NCBI GenBank assembly: GCA_008828725.1
Contig: MEHQ01001742.1
Span: 1 to 64,000 of the forward strand
Length of the DNA: 64,000 bases
Reading direction: 5' to 3'
Source: Saccharina japonica
Lineage: Eukaryota > Sar > Phaeophyceae > Laminariales > Laminariaceae
Shown here: in pieces, positions 1-12,100 of the stretch
Layout of the letters: each line of letters begins with the position of its first letter
How positions within the stretch are numbered: position 1 is the first letter of the stretch
The notes under the pieces: generated by a model
The model's database searches: none
What the model was told of the DNA's origin: nothing
What the model saw: only the letters and a program-made list of their open reading frames with translations
Position numbers and translations under genes: made by a program

Positions 1-383
1 GCGACATTGTTTGAAGGTTTTTGGACGAAGACCGTCGGACGCCGCAAGCAACCGCTCGCCCCCTAACTACGAATCGTAATGATACCTTCGAGGCCGCTAT
101 GTACACTTGCTGGCCTTCCCCGGTACGAAGTTCGTTAGTCGTGGACTGAGTCTATGTCGAGATCGGAGGCCAATCGTCGCATGCAGAATATATGTTCTAT
201 TTGTGGTTGATTTGATAATTGGGCATCAAAGCAAACTGCTGTCGTACGAGTTTTTGTTTTTTCATCAGCGCTACTCTAAGTTGCTATGATAAAGTGGGCA
301 TCAAAGATCACTTGATTAAAGTATTGTTTTTTGGGCATCAGACGAACTATATATAATAGATAGATATCTATTCGCCGTGCTTC
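1..383. other. Non-coding stretch with a three-copy GGGCATCA word
   Basis: I see no gene here. The octamer GGGCATCA occurs three times, near 220, 297 and 333, each time followed by unrelated sequence. This is the first of many small locus-specific word arrays in the window. A short TATCTATC/TATATA tract near 348-372 lies beside the 3' end of the retrotransposon remnant that follows on the minus strand. Confidence 0.4.
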
Positions 384-1292
384 CTACTCTGCATCTACAT
401 TCCACCCCCACGCCATGGCAAGTAATCCTCCCTCCTCCTCCCTTCTCCCCCTGGCGGCCTGCCGGTCTCGCAGGGCGAGCTTGTATCGGTGCACCCGGCG
501 TGAGATCGCGACCTGGGTGGTTACCGATATGACCTGGAAAAGGTGCTCCTTACAGACCCCTTTTCTTGATAAGGACCCCCCGTCCGTTCCTCCGACGATG
601 CTCGCCGCCAGCTGGCCGATGAACTCGCTACCTTCCTTCCCGAGGCGTCCAAAGCTTTCCACCGCAAGGGTGACAAGTTCATGGCTGCGCTCGTCGAAGG
701 ACACCTGTCCTGCACGAGCGTAGTGGTTGTGCTTTCGCGCCTCAGAAGTGGAGGCAGCTGATCCGTCTCGATCAGCGCTGCCAGCCCGCATGTGAACCCT
801 CGCTTGGGGGTCTGCATGCGTGATGTCGAGGAGTATCGCCTTGTTGCGGTACTCTGACGTTGTAGCGTCTCGGAGGCCTCCCCTCTCGATCACTATATCC
901 ATCCGGAGGTTCCTGTCGGCGTTGAAGGGCGCTCCGCTTTCCACTTGATGGCGGATGGATAACCGCTTGAAGGTGCGGGACAGCGCGTGGACTAGCGGCT
1001 GATGCTGGTTTACCTGCGCGCCTGCTCGGTGGCATGTGCGCGCGTGGCGCGTGTTGACATCAGTCGCTTCGCAGCAGGGGCACCTCGCCGCTAGGGGCTC
1101 TTCCATTCCCAGGAAGCGCCGTCCCATAGACACGAACTCCGAAGCCGGTATGATTCGTGCCGGGTCCACAGGCCTTGCCCTCAAACAGGCGACAGCGCCT
1201 GGTCCCGATAGGCTCCGTTGCCGATCCTTGGCAAGATCTCTTGTTTCGAGTCCCCCAAACACGTCGTTCGGATCCGACGGTCCTGCTGCCAC
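384..1292 (-). mobile_element. C-terminal part of a non-LTR retrotransposon (R2/NeSL-like, RLE-type endonuclease)
   Basis: An open frame of 302 codons on the minus strand carries a zinc-knuckle-like segment (CPCC, then HARTC, about residues 71-87). It is followed by RMDIVIERG and KAILLDITHAD, which fit the R/K-x-D ... D core of restriction-like endonucleases at the C-terminus of R2/CRE/NeSL-type elements. The start of the frame (GGLETRDLAKDR) matches the last readable part of the broken reverse-transcriptase copy at 52746-54107 (GGCETKAFAKDR), so the two are pieces of one family. No reverse transcriptase precedes it here, so the copy is 5'-truncated, as is usual after aborted target-primed reverse transcription. 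The frame begins at a GTG only because the element is cut; it is not a host gene. The family assignment comes from motif order, not from a search. Confidence 0.6.
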
Positions 1293-1429
1293 GGGGAGAC
1301 TTTCTTACATTAGTCCTCGTTTTTTTTTAACTTGATCGTAAGCCCTGCTGCGCTCTCAGAGAGTCGACAAATAATTCGCGCTTCTACGACCCTTGCTTTC
1401 CCGAAGTTCTTGGCTTTCTTTGCTTTCTT

Positions 1430-1625
1430 ATATCCACGCTAATTTCAAGAGACACATTTTCCACACTAATTTCAAGATATGCCCTTCCACACTAAAATCA
1501 AGTTATTTTTCTTCAAAGAGTCCAAAAAAAGTGAAAAAAATGGATCTCCAGAACCTCGGTCAGAATCGAAAAATCCCTTAAACTGGGCGAGTTAGCCGTC
1601 CTTACACTAATTTCAAGATAAAAGC
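1430..1625. repeat. Spaced-word array, ACTAATTTCAAGA
   Basis: The word CTAATTTCAAGA recurs near 1438, 1463 and 1605, with a variant (ACTAAAATCAAG) near 1490. The copies are separated by unrelated AT-rich spacers of unequal length. Confidence 0.5.
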
Positions 1626-1679
1626 TCCGAAAAACAAAAATCGGGAAAAAATTGAGTTTTTTTTTTTGATGCGATACAA

Positions 1680-1735
1680 GGGCTCCGCATAGGTGCCGGC
1701 ATAGTGCTACCAGGGCTCCGCATCGATGCCGGCAT
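1680..1735. repeat. Two-copy 33-bp tandem repeat
   Basis: A 23-base segment beginning GGGCTCCGCAT and ending TGCCGGCAT is present at 1680-1702 and again at 1713-1735, with two or three differences. Confidence 0.6.
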
Positions 1736-1815
1736 TTGTGTTTAGTTCGCTATACCGGCCCCGCTCTGGCATACTGTAGTTCGGCGTACTTACGTGCTTG
1801 TTTGCGCTCTCATGA

Positions 1816-2018
1816 GAGTCTTCAGCATGACAGTTACGAGTCAGTTTGGTGTCGGTTCGGGCTATTAACCTTTTGTAGGTTACACCGCATTTTTGTCTTT
1901 TGGCCTGGGTGTGAAAGCACCTGGACCCTGAGGGCACTCCTCGTTGCCCCTACCCTGTGGGACGACTAATAATACAATTGACTTGAAAGCCAACCGCCTA
2001 AGGAAGTACGAACATGCT
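1816..2018 (+). repeat. Dispersed 203-bp repeat, copy 1
   Basis: This block is nearly identical to 5057-5259 in the same orientation, from GAGTCTTCAG to GAACATGCT, with only scattered substitutions and small indels. It has no coding signal and no visible terminal inverted repeats. Confidence 0.75.
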
Positions 2019-5000
2019 AGTGGAGTCTGCTGTAGCCATGCCTTGGGGTGTGGTGGGTGACCTTCGAGCTCAAGTATTAGATCAGGGCCTTGCTTTCGCG
2101 AGCTGAGAAAGAGCAAGGAATGATGCTCACGATTTCGAAGCAACCAAGAATGCGAAGCGCAGGAGGAGTCCGGTGGGAAGCAACAGCTAACCATCGCTGT
2201 GGTGCAGCAGGGAGGGATGCTATACCACCATCGTCGGAACCGTCCGATGGTGACTGTGGGAACCGGGAGGGGAATCCCTGGGTGAGGGGTCTTTCAACAC
2301 GCACGGCTGTCCGGGTTACCGGTGTTTTTGGAGACTTTGATGGCTTTCTCCATGCTTGTACAGCAGCAGCAGCGTTGTATGTATGTGGGACGGAGAATGT
2401 TTTGAAGCTGGGCAATGAGACCGTGTTTAAGGTGGTGGATTATCCCGCAGTCGATGTCGTGGAGTCGACGTCGTCAACTACTGCTGCTGTATGTGTGTAC
2501 AGCAGTACGTAAAGCCCTACGGTGGAGCAGTTGTAGGCAGGGTGTAGCAGCAGCTTACGTCCTACGTATGGTGGGAGTATAACCTTACGTACCCCTGCTG
2601 TGTGGAGGGGGGACGGACGTACAGCAGCAGCTAAAAAGCCCTGCGGCGTACCAGTCGTAGGCACTCCCTTCGTGTGTGGCGAGAATCAAAGTCGTGCGAC
2701 ATGTATATGCCGTACGCGCTCCACTTCAGAAGTTGGTTGTGGAGGAAGCAGGTGTGGTGGTAATCGGAAACGAGGGGAACCATGTCTGCAGATACCGCGA
2801 AAAGTCGCACGGCCGCCAGCCGTGTGCACTCTACCTGGGGGCTCTGTCATATTCACGCCAGCTGCGGGCTAACCCAAGTATCGCTTGCGACCACGCCAAT
2901 GAATACGGCCGGTTGTTCTCGTTATCTGTCTGTGGAAGGCTGGTTGGCATTTCGCATCTGTATTATTTTGTTCGTCCAGGGGTGGGCAGGAGCCTTTACG
3001 TGGGGGTAGATGCGGGGGAGTGTCTGCAGCAGTGCCGTTAGCCGGCCCGGTGGCTTATTTCACACGCGGGATCGCGGCGATAATTGCGTCCGCGCAAGTG
3101 GACTGACTCGAGTCAGTGCTCCGAGATGGCCGCGGATTTCGCACTTCGGTTCGTGAATAAGCGGAGCCCCAAGCAAAACTGAAGCTCGCTAGACTGGTTG
3201 GGGTAGTCCTGAGAGACGAGTCAGCATGGGTGCATACTCTCGTCTGCGAGCCGGGTGCCTTCCATGCAGAGAGCTCAGCTGGCGACACAGTCGCGCAGGG
3301 CGTAGGGACGGACAGGATCTGGTCATGTGGTGGGATTTCTAGGTAGGCATGATTTGTTTTCTACGTGAACTCTTATCACAGCCGATCGAAATAAATTTTT
3401 TGGTCGATAGATAGTGCGCGATATGTAGTAGCGAATGTTTCTCTGTGTTTCCTTGAACTGTTTTTATGTCGAGGATGCAACAGTCCTTGTTTTAAATCCG
3501 AAATCCTTGTATTGTGTCTATCTTTTTGGTATTGGCGAACTGCGGACTGAGAAAAGAGTGTGACTGTTAATCACATGGTTACAACGTTCTTGCGTAGAGA
3601 AGATTTGAAGAAGTATAGTTAAGTGTGTCCGCAGGCAGGGATGGTAAAGTCGTGAGTGAGATGATGAATTTGATGTATCGTGTACGAATCGAGTTTGGAT
3701 CGCGCTCGTACGTACGGCGTGTGTTCGACCTCAAATATGTACTTTTTGTAATGTAGTTTCATGTTCAAATCAAACAGTCTTTGTAAATCCGAAAAACTTG
3801 TAGTGTTTTTCTGGTATAGACAGGACCAGAAGGGGACTGGTGGAACTGAAACCTACATTTTTAACGGTTAGGAGAAATAAGGGTACGTACGTATGTGCAC
3901 CTTGAGAGGTGTATTACTGGTATGTGGTATTGGTGGTGACTACTGATTTTATTGAACTTTGCGGGTATCTTTTGTTTTTGGGCTGTCTATTACTGATTGC
4001 AAAATGAAGGAGGGTAAGCTTATTCATGATTGATTAGTTGTTCTACCAATAATAGCAGTATTATTTTGCGGACAGTTGTTTGCAAGGGAGAATGGTGCGT
4101 AAAGTGTCGTTTGCGATTCGGGTTGGATTTCTGAATGGTAGGAAAGTTATCGTTCGTTCCGGGTAGAAGTCGTAGATGGTATGAGTACGTATTATAGGAG
4201 AGATATTGATTGGGTCCATCCCGATTGAACCCCCCCAAACCCCCTTTTTGTAGTAAAACGGTGTTTTGATGTAGACAAGCTGTCTTGCAATTCCAGCTCG
4301 CCATGTGTGGCGTTCCCCGAGGGGTATAGTGGTTGGTATGGACAGTTTGTAAAGTCAACTTTTACGGTTTAAAAGGGGGGGCGAGGGTAAGTATGCCTTG
4401 ACGGGTGTATTTTTGTTGTGCAGTATGAGTGATTACACTGACTTTTGGTTTGGCTGGTATCTCTTTGTGGCTTCATATTGAGAGACTAGATTCAGAGTCA
4501 TGACTAGTCATTCAACTACCAATATTGTTTTTCCGAACTTGATGGGTGGTTACAATCTTGTCTGGAAATTCAAAGGGGGGTATGTTGAGGATTTGATTTG
4601 ATGCACAAGTAAGTTTTGTTTTTGCACTTGACATTGCAATGAAACGTGGTGGCTTGTGGATGGTCAGATAATTCTTCTGTAGCTGGGAGGGATAAGGCTA
4701 CTTCTAGCGTTGGGTGAATTCTATGCTGCGGAGAAGAATTTTTGCTGTATCGATTTACCGCTACGATCGGTGAATCTATTACGGTAGTAGGGGACAAAAA
4801 AGGTTTTTTGTCCGGGGAACCTCGCGATCTCTGGCATTATATGTTTCGCCTTAGTTTTTACTTCTTATGCGCAGCTGCTGTTGTAGTCTCTTTTGTGATT
4901 GCAATAGTGTGTGAGTGGGAGTGTGGAAGAGGTTTTCGCTCATGAGGATGAGTTTCCTCTTGCCATTTTTGTTTTAGGTGATGGAGTTGAGTCTGTTATT

Positions 5001-5056
5001 GTTGGTTCGTCACTGTCGCCACTGTCTTGTGAAGAATCCGGGAGGGTGTTGGTTTG

Positions 5057-5259
5057 GAGTCTTCAGTATGACAGTTACGAGTCAGTTTGGTGTCGGTTCG
5101 GGCTATTAACCTTTTGTAGGTTACACCGCATTTTTGTCTTTTGGGCCTGCGTGTGAAAGCACCTGGGCTCCTGAGGGCACTCCTCGTTGCCCCTACCCTG
5201 TGGGACGACTAATAATACAATGACTTGAAGCCAACACGCCACAGGAGTACGAACATGCT
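5057..5259 (+). repeat. Dispersed 203-bp repeat, copy 2
   Basis: This is the partner of 1816-2018. The similarity stops abruptly on both sides, which argues for duplication or transposition of a defined unit. Confidence 0.75.
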
Positions 5260-5275
5260 GTGCTGCTGTAGCACA

Positions 5276-5335
5276 TGTTGGGTGTGTGGGTGGGTGAATG
5301 GGTGGGTGGGTGTGTGGGTGTGTGGGTGTGTGGAT
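5276..5335. repeat. GGGTGTGT/GGGTGGGT simple repeat
   Basis: A G/T-only tract made of GGGT and GTGT units. A longer tract of the same type lies at 27030-27215. Confidence 0.7.
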
Positions 5336-5379
5336 GTTTTTCGTTGTCGTTGCTGTATGATAGTTAGTTGTCGATCTAT

Positions 5380-5642
5380 TGTTTGTCACACCATACTACT
5401 GCTGTTGTTGTACTACCACACATAGTCACGGATAGCTAGTCACGGGAAAGGCATAAATCGCACCCACAGCAGGCAGCGCAGCGCCGTGCTGTGAGCCGTG
5501 TTGCTGTGCTGTTGTAACAAACTGTTTGTCACAATACCATACTACTACTGTTGTTGTACTAGCAAACATAGTCACGGAAAAGGCACAAATCACACCCACA
5601 GCAAGCAGCGCAGCGCCGTGCTGTGAGCCGTGTTGCTGTGCT
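5380..5642 (+). repeat. Tandem duplication, two units of 131 and 120 bp
   Basis: Unit one (5380-5510) and unit two (5523-5642) share a start (TGTTTGTCACA), a CACCCACAGCA segment and a long identical end (CAGCGCCGTGCTGTGAGCCG and onward). Differences are concentrated in the first half. Confidence 0.7.
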
Positions 5643-5899
5643 TTCTCTTCCTTTCGAATATAGAGTTTTTGTTGTCCTGGAGCATGGAGCTCTATCTACT
5701 GTATCTACTATGCATTTGCAAGTCGCCTGTACTTTTTTTGTTTTACTCTTCTTTGTGGTGTACGACTGCTGCTGTCGTGTCGTAGGTGCTTTGCCACATA
5801 CCACATACCAGTACTCCTGCAGTACGATACAGAGCGGTAGGCGGGTACTACACGTTCAGTTGTACGTAAGTACAGCAGTACGTATTTCGCTGCATTGCA

Positions 5900-6225
5900 C
5901 CATGAATCTCTTGACATTTTCAAGTCGGTCCTTGCACCACATCGTGGACCTCTTCTGTCCCTTTCTTTGCACGAGCGTAGCGGACGGCGTCAGCCGCCCT
6001 CGGAGTGGAGCTTTGCTTTCTTCGCGATCTTTTTTCGTGTGGGAAGATGGATATTCACTGTATGTCCTGTATTTGCCGACATACAGATGGAGCTCTTGGC
6101 ATTATCAAGTCGCCAAATGCAGCTAATTTATGTTCCTCTTTAACTCTTTTCACATTATTTGGTTATATTCTTCCTTCCGCGAGCGTAGCGACGCCGCCCG
6201 CGCAGCGGAGCCCTTGTATATTATA
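5900..6225 (+). repeat. GAGCGTAGCG-type dispersed repeat, two neighbouring copies
   Basis: Two copies of a segment containing GAGCGTAGCG and a following GC-rich part (GGAG...GAGC) lie near 5970-6010 and 6178-6220. Each is preceded by a T/C-rich stretch and by a CAAGTCG word. A third copy is at about 62890-63020, where the same order (CAAGTCGCC, GGACCTCTGTCC, GAGCGTAGCGG) is seen. This is a dispersed element of roughly 120 bases. Confidence 0.5.
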
Positions 6226-6541
6226 CACCTCGGTGCGTCTCTTCGTCAAAACCTAAAGAAAACACATACATGCTGAATGATCTGCAAAGCTGCACAGGGA
6301 CCGTCGTCGCTCATACCGTCTCACACAAGATACATACACACCACGTATGTATGTATACAGCAGTATACACACACCATGCGAAAAACGGACGTATATGTTT
6401 GAATTTGAAATTCAAATTTTGAATTTTTCTACCCCGAACCCCTGTTCGTGTAAGAAATTGCTAGGCGAATGGAACTCCCGAGGTCACAGATTTCAGAAAA
6501 TTGGAACAAGTTCCGAGGGCAGGCTCGCAGGCTCTGATGCG

Positions 6542-7786
6542 ATGAAGTCTCTCTCGTGGAGCACGAACGCAAGAGTAGTGTACCCTCTTGCACTGGTGGT
6601 CCGTATCGCGTTCGTCCTGTTCGGTGAATGGCAGGACAGAACCCTTTCAATACCCTACACCGATATTGATTACGAAGTCATTTCTGATGCGGCGCATCTG
6701 GTTGTCGATGGAGATTCTCCGTACGGCCGGGCAACGTACCGCTACTCGCCGCTCCTGGCGTACCTACTGGTTCCGAACGTGATACTACACCGATGTTGGG
6801 GAAAGCTGATGTTCAGCTTCGCAGATCTGGTGATTGGGAGATGCTTGCAGTCAATCCTCGCGCGGACCGGTCTGTCTCAAGGCAAGTCGTTGCAATATGC
6901 ATGCCTCTGGCTTTTGAATCCCCTTTCAATCAATGTATCCACCAGAGGCAGCTTTGACGCCGTGACTGGTGCACTCGTTCTGGGGGCTACTTCTGCCCTC
7001 CTTGAAGGATCTCTGTGCACTGCGGCATTCGCGTTTGGCATGGTGGTGCACCTTCGGGTCTACCCCATTATCTACGCCCCTGCCTTTGCGCTTCATCTGG
7101 CACGGAGCTCACTTCCAGGCGCGTCCAGTCTTGCCGCCCGCGATGGGGTGAAGGGCCTGGTTGTCTGGAAGAACCTGCTTAGCCGTCGACCGCTGCAGTT
7201 CGCAATGCTATCCGCCGCCACATTCTTGGCTTGCACCACTGCATGTGCGTGGGTGTATGGCCTGGATTTTGTTCACAACGCTCTGCTGTACCACTTGACA
7301 AGGACGGACAACAGGCACAACTACTCCATTTACTGGTACTGGATTTACCTGGACTTTGGCGCACCTCATCGATGGCTTCTCGGTCTGGCTGCGTTCGTGC
7401 CGCAAGGCATCATGTTGATGGTATCTGCCGCCCTTCTCCACGCAGACTTGGCTCTGTGCGTTTTTGTTCAAACAGCTCTGTTCGTGTTTTTCAATAAAGT
7501 CTTCACGGGCCAATATATAACCTGGTTCCTTTGCATTGCACCGTTGCTGGCTCCACATCTGGCGCTCGGGCGGAAGAAGGCATCGGTTCTCCTTGGGGGC
7601 TGGGTTTGTGCGCTTTTGGGGTGGCTTTACTTTGCCTGGAATGTTGAGATGCAGGGCAGAAACATGTACCTCGCTTTGTGGCTTGCTTCTGTTGCGATGT
7701 TCGCCACGAATATTGTTGCGTTAAACGTGTGCATAGGAGCATACAGCTGTCACAAGGCTGGTGCAGACAACGTTAGTGCCGGGTAG
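6542..7786 (+). CDS. PIGM: GPI mannosyltransferase 1 (PIG-M)
   Basis: This ER membrane enzyme adds the first mannose, from dolichol-phosphate-mannose, to the GPI-anchor precursor on the lumenal side; in other eukaryotes it works with PIG-X. The 414-residue protein has the family's early signature YTDIDYEV with the DxD motif at residues 41-43, then SPYGRATYRYSPLLAYL, LWLLNPLSINVSTRG and the YSIYWYWIYLDFG segment, with multiple hydrophobic spans and the usual length (human is 423). I chose the ATG at 6542 because it gives the normal family N-terminus. The frame stays open back to 6347, but that stretch is unlike the family and is probably 5'UTR. It is the only complete gene here without introns. 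It converges on the proteasome gene downstream. Confidence 0.92.
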   Translation: MKSLSWSTNARVVYPLALVVRIAFVLFGEWQDRTLSIPYTDIDYEVISDAAHLVVDGDSPYGRATYRYSPLLAYLLVPNVILHRCWGKLMFSFADLVIGRCLQSILARTGLSQGKSLQYACLWLLNPLSINVSTRGSFDAVTGALVLGATSALLEGSLCTAAFAFGMVVHLRVYPIIYAPAFALHLARSSLPGASSLAARDGVKGLVVWKNLLSRRPLQFAMLSAATFLACTTACAWVYGLDFVHNALLYHLTRTDNRHNYSIYWYWIYLDFGAPHRWLLGLAAFVPQGIMLMVSAALLHADLALCVFVQTALFVFFNKVFTGQYITWFLCIAPLLAPHLALGRKKASVLLGGWVCALLGWLYFAWNVEMQGRNMYLALWLASVAMFATNIVALNVCIGAYSCHKAGADNVSAG

Positions 7787-9136
7787 TGTTGAAATGCCTG
7801 CAGGATGTCGCGTTTTTTCTTGTGAGCGAATGGCGCATGCTCCGCGCTTGCCCGCGGCGAGCGTGTGCGGGTGTCTTTTACGCCGGTGTAGGTTGGACTC
7901 GCCGCCAAGGAACGATGCCTTTCTGTCCCTGATTCCATCTATCAAAATGTAGACTCGTTTGTGATTTGCAGACTCGTATTCATACGTACCGTGTGTCCGT
8001 GGCCTCGTCAGCATGTGCTGTGGGCGGAGGTAAATTGTCACCGTCGCGAAAAGATGACAGGTGCCACCTGGATAGAGGTGACGTCACCCAGTTAGTAAGC
8101 TGGTCTCGAGAGCAAGGGCTGGTAGACTGAAGATTGATCGTCGAGAGCGGGGATGTGCTTGTAAATACCTTTGTGGGTTCAAGACTCGAACGGCGGAGGC
8201 ACTTTGATTGAGGCTAGTTTTGTTTTGCACGCCAAAAGAGAGGGGATGCCACTGGGAAGGGTCGGCGGCAGGGGATACGAGGCGCGGCAGGAGTTGAGCG
8301 CGGCTGGAGATGGAGTGCATCCGGAACAGGAATTGTGCCCTGGATGAGGCCTCGTGCACGAGAGAAGCAGCTCACCCCCCCCCCCCCCCGCAGACCCGGA
8401 GACTAAGGTAGCTGCTTCGTAGCCCTGGATACAAAAAAGTGGTTGTACTGATTTGCGGCAGTTTTTGCCGGCGATTATGAACGTGGCATTCCCGTGATCG
8501 TACTGTTGCCGACGGTAATAGACGCAAGTAAGCAACGACAGTAAGCTGACAACGGTCGGCGCATGCTATGGTACTCGTGGTTGCTGTTTCCGCCATATTT
8601 GCATTGCGTGTGCCGGAAGGCTTGCGGGCATATGCTTCAGGAGGTTGACAATTATGACTCATTTCTGTAGATTCAGGCAGCACTTCTGCGATCGTTTCTG
8701 GCAACTGTGGCGTTGGAGACGGACAGCAAGGCAGTAACGCAACAACTCGTAGTATGCAGTAATCAGTATTGGCAGCCGAGGGGGGTCTTTGTAGAGCCTG
8801 CGTAGTCGCTCGCATTCTAGTACAGTGACGCCTTGTACTATTGATACATTAATGGATAATAGTATTTTCTCTATTAATACATTGATGGAGGAAACAAACA
8901 TACCTGACGTCCTTCGTACAAAAAGTCGGGGAACTGGCTGTCATTCTGGCGCCCCACCAGATTTGTGTGCCTATTCTTGGCCACTGATTAGATTGTTGCA
9001 GTGAGCTAACGTGATAACACACACACGCGCTGGATCCATATTAGATTGCGATCTGCTGCTCCTCTGTAGGACTCTGGGTTTTTGTCTCGGCGGGTTGCTT
9101 CTTTGGAGTACTCGTAGGACACACTCCGAATATTGT
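7787..9136. other. Convergent intergenic region between PIG-M and the proteasome gene
   Basis: No conserved coding sequence is seen. A run of sixteen C residues lies at about 8374-8389, and AT-rich stretches occur near 8830-8900. Both 3'UTRs must lie here, but I cannot place polyadenylation sites with confidence. Confidence 0.4.
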
Positions 9137-12100
9137 TTACCGAGCACCAAGTTTATCCAACGCCTCTATCTTCGCCTCTTCCACGCATACAATTTCTACA
9201 TCTTCTTCCCTTACACCGTTTGGTGCGCAACCGAGAACAGTTGATAGTGCGAGCTGGACCGCACCATCCCTGTCCATCGACTCCTTGAATTGATCGTGTA
9301 GCATTGCTTCGGCCTCCGTTGAGCCCTTGCCTATAGCGCAGGCTTTCCACGCCGAGTAGCTTCCTGCCGGTTCCAGTCTGTAGAGTCGAGTTCCATCAAC
9401 CTCAACACTTGCCACCAAAAGAGCCACACCAAATGGACGAACGCCGCCCATTTGCGTGTATTCCTGCATTACCATGGCCATTTCCGAAACTAGCGTGCCG
9501 ATTGGTACCACAGCGTCGTTCCCGAATTTCCCCCGATATCCCAAACAGCACTCCTGCGCTTTCGTAGTTAAGACCCTGAGGACAATAGCAGGCAGCAGGG
9601 CAAGGGGTTTTTCGATTAGACGATGCGGCACCAACACAACCCAAAAACAAAAGCCAACACGGTGACTATAAAAAAGGTCAATCGGCTAGTCACACAAACT
9701 GCAAAACGTTTTTTTTAATACGTACACATTATACGTATTTGGGTGTTGCTCAGTTTGTCCCCACGGCAACCCAAAATTCCAAGGAAGCACCTTGGGGTTT
9801 TGTTTTATCTGGGGGGAAAATTGTGACGCACAAATCAGCACAAGTAGCCCGGTAGATATGTCAACCAAACCATACCAGGACCCTTCCATCCTTGGTGCAC
9901 TCGTGCATCCTACAAGTCTCTGCGATACGCCACTCGGTTGCTGGCTGATCTGTCACAAATATAGAATATAAATTCATTTTTTTACGAAAGGAATACATGA
10001 CATTCTGAAGGGAAGGGTTGAGAAGGGAGAAGTACGGAGAGAGCATCGTTGCATCAAATACTCGTAGGCTTGACCGGCGACGAACCCGGCCGAGTTTTCG
10101 CCGAGGTTCACCTTTGTGCAGTGTGTCACAAAAAATACGGAGATTGTCTTTATTCTATTGAATAAAGTTTCGCTCAAATGTGACTTGGCAAATGTTGTAA
10201 TCGTTACAGTGTACCCGTGGTGTAGACGGCACTATTGCGTGTATAGTAATCATGTATATGGTACCTGGTATATATTATACCCATGTACCCGGTACCTGAT
10301 ATAATGTGTAAGTCCAAACTCCTGGTCAGGGCGAGCTCACAACATGGCTTAATGTCAGGTGTTCTACGCAACAGGTTTCGTGCCTCGCAGTTGATCACAG
10401 CATCGCCGTTGTTTACCAAAATACCTGGCACGGAAAAATCAACCAGCTTTCCGTGAAATCAAAAACTCGAACTGCAAATGTGTTGTCAACGCGCGGCTGG
10501 TCACATGGAGCTTCGGAAAACTCGTTCTTAATAGGCGACTCGGCGCCTAAACGAAGTGTAAGGTTGCTACCGTCGGGCGAACACATGCCTCAACGGTCGG
10601 TTCGCGACTTATTTCGGATCATCGAAAATGCAGCTCATGTAGAGCAATGTATTTCGAGCTCAAGCGCACGTTCGTGAGACACGTAAGGAATTGTGTTAGC
10701 GGCCTGAAGGGAACACTTGTTTCACTTTGGCGATCGAGACATGAGGCACGAAGCAACGATCGCGACATCTAAAAACTTAAACTACTGTGCTCTTCTTTGT
10801 CTGACTTCAATCTCGCCGACACGCCATGTGCTCTGTACCTGGTACATCATCAGTGACTAAGACTGCTTCGTCAGCATCCAAGTGACAACGAGGGGCGCCG
10901 GACGATGCGCGGACACGTGGCTCAAGTCCAGGTCCGCTGCCTCAGTAAAGACGCTACGCTACACTAACGTTGCCGTATTTGAAACGGGGGCGAATTCGCC
11001 AGGGTTACCGAGCTACCACACGACTGCGATTCACACTTGTCTTCGTGCCTTAGCCAAGAGTAGCCTTAAAACATTGGAAGAACAGCTTCGCAGAGGGAAG
11101 CATGCCCAAAACAGCTTAAAAGGCGCTTTCACAGGTGCCAACGTTGGACTCCAGCCGCAAATTTTACGGTGTGGCGACACGGAAAAGACAAGATCCAAGC
11201 GAAATATGTGTTCGCATGGGTAGACCACAGACAAACGGCGATTTGGCACCGGCATAAATCATAAAACACATACCAGGGTAAATGCAACGGCAATCGCTTC
11301 CCGCGGTACAATGTCAAGACGTTAAGTTTTGCTCACTTGCGCACCGCTACATATTATTGGTTCCTTTCTTGATACACGCCCCAACGCAGTGATACGTAGC
11401 TGTACGACGTGGGACCGCATCTTGGGTCATAAAAAACAGGGATATCAGTTACGACCATGTCAACAAAAAAAAATACGCGTAATTACGGGAAAACAGCCTG
11501 TTTGGAAAAGCGTAATTAGGTCTACGTATCAGGGGATGGTCTCAATGATCCCCCCAGGGATGAAAAAGGCATATCGCCGGTACTGCGATGTATGCTGTCT
11601 GTGTGTCGGGTATTTATTGGGTTTCCGCCCACCTAAAGTGGCGTTTCTATTCAAGGGGCAGGGGAACATAAGTGATTGCGGTATTTTTCAGCAACGTACA
11701 TCGATGTTAGGATACGCGAAATTACGTTTCCCCCGTAACCGACATCCCTGATAATAACTACAGAAAAATAGCACGAGTCGTCACAAAGAGAAACAACGCT
11801 CGCCAAAGATAGATTCTGCGGTTCCTTCAGCTACGGGTTGCAGGTATGAGTACTGCTGTATTATAGAGCAGGTTTACGAGGGTATACATATCCATATATA
11901 AGCTTGAGAATGACGCGGAAGGTCTCGGAAGCTATGATATGATCTCGGGACATCAGAGCGTTGGATGCGATACAGTCACCGAACGCTGCAGGTTGTCGCC
12001 ATCACAGCAGTGTTTCGCACCGGGCCCACTTCAAAAACATACTTGCGTATAGGGGGCGGGTGAGCGTGTGAGTGTATGTACTGCTACACTGCTGTATGTA

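Larger units (their letters stand above)
1293..6541. other. Repeat-rich intergenic region without a recognisable gene
   Basis: I recognise no conserved protein in any frame here. The longest open frames (for example 2090-2512 and 2676-3041 on +) have no domain-like composition and sit among CAGCAG and TACGTA words. The region holds several small repeat families listed separately. Between about 3350 and 4870 there also seem to be diverged copies of a roughly 500-base unit: 3880-3970 resembles 4385-4470, and 4020-4080 resembles 4493-4560. The start of PIG-M lies at the right edge. Confidence 0.4.

Noticed and set aside
2090..3041. Overlapping plus-strand frames of 121-140 codons
   Set aside because: No family resemblance, no splice-supported extension, and built over CAGCAG and TACGTA words.
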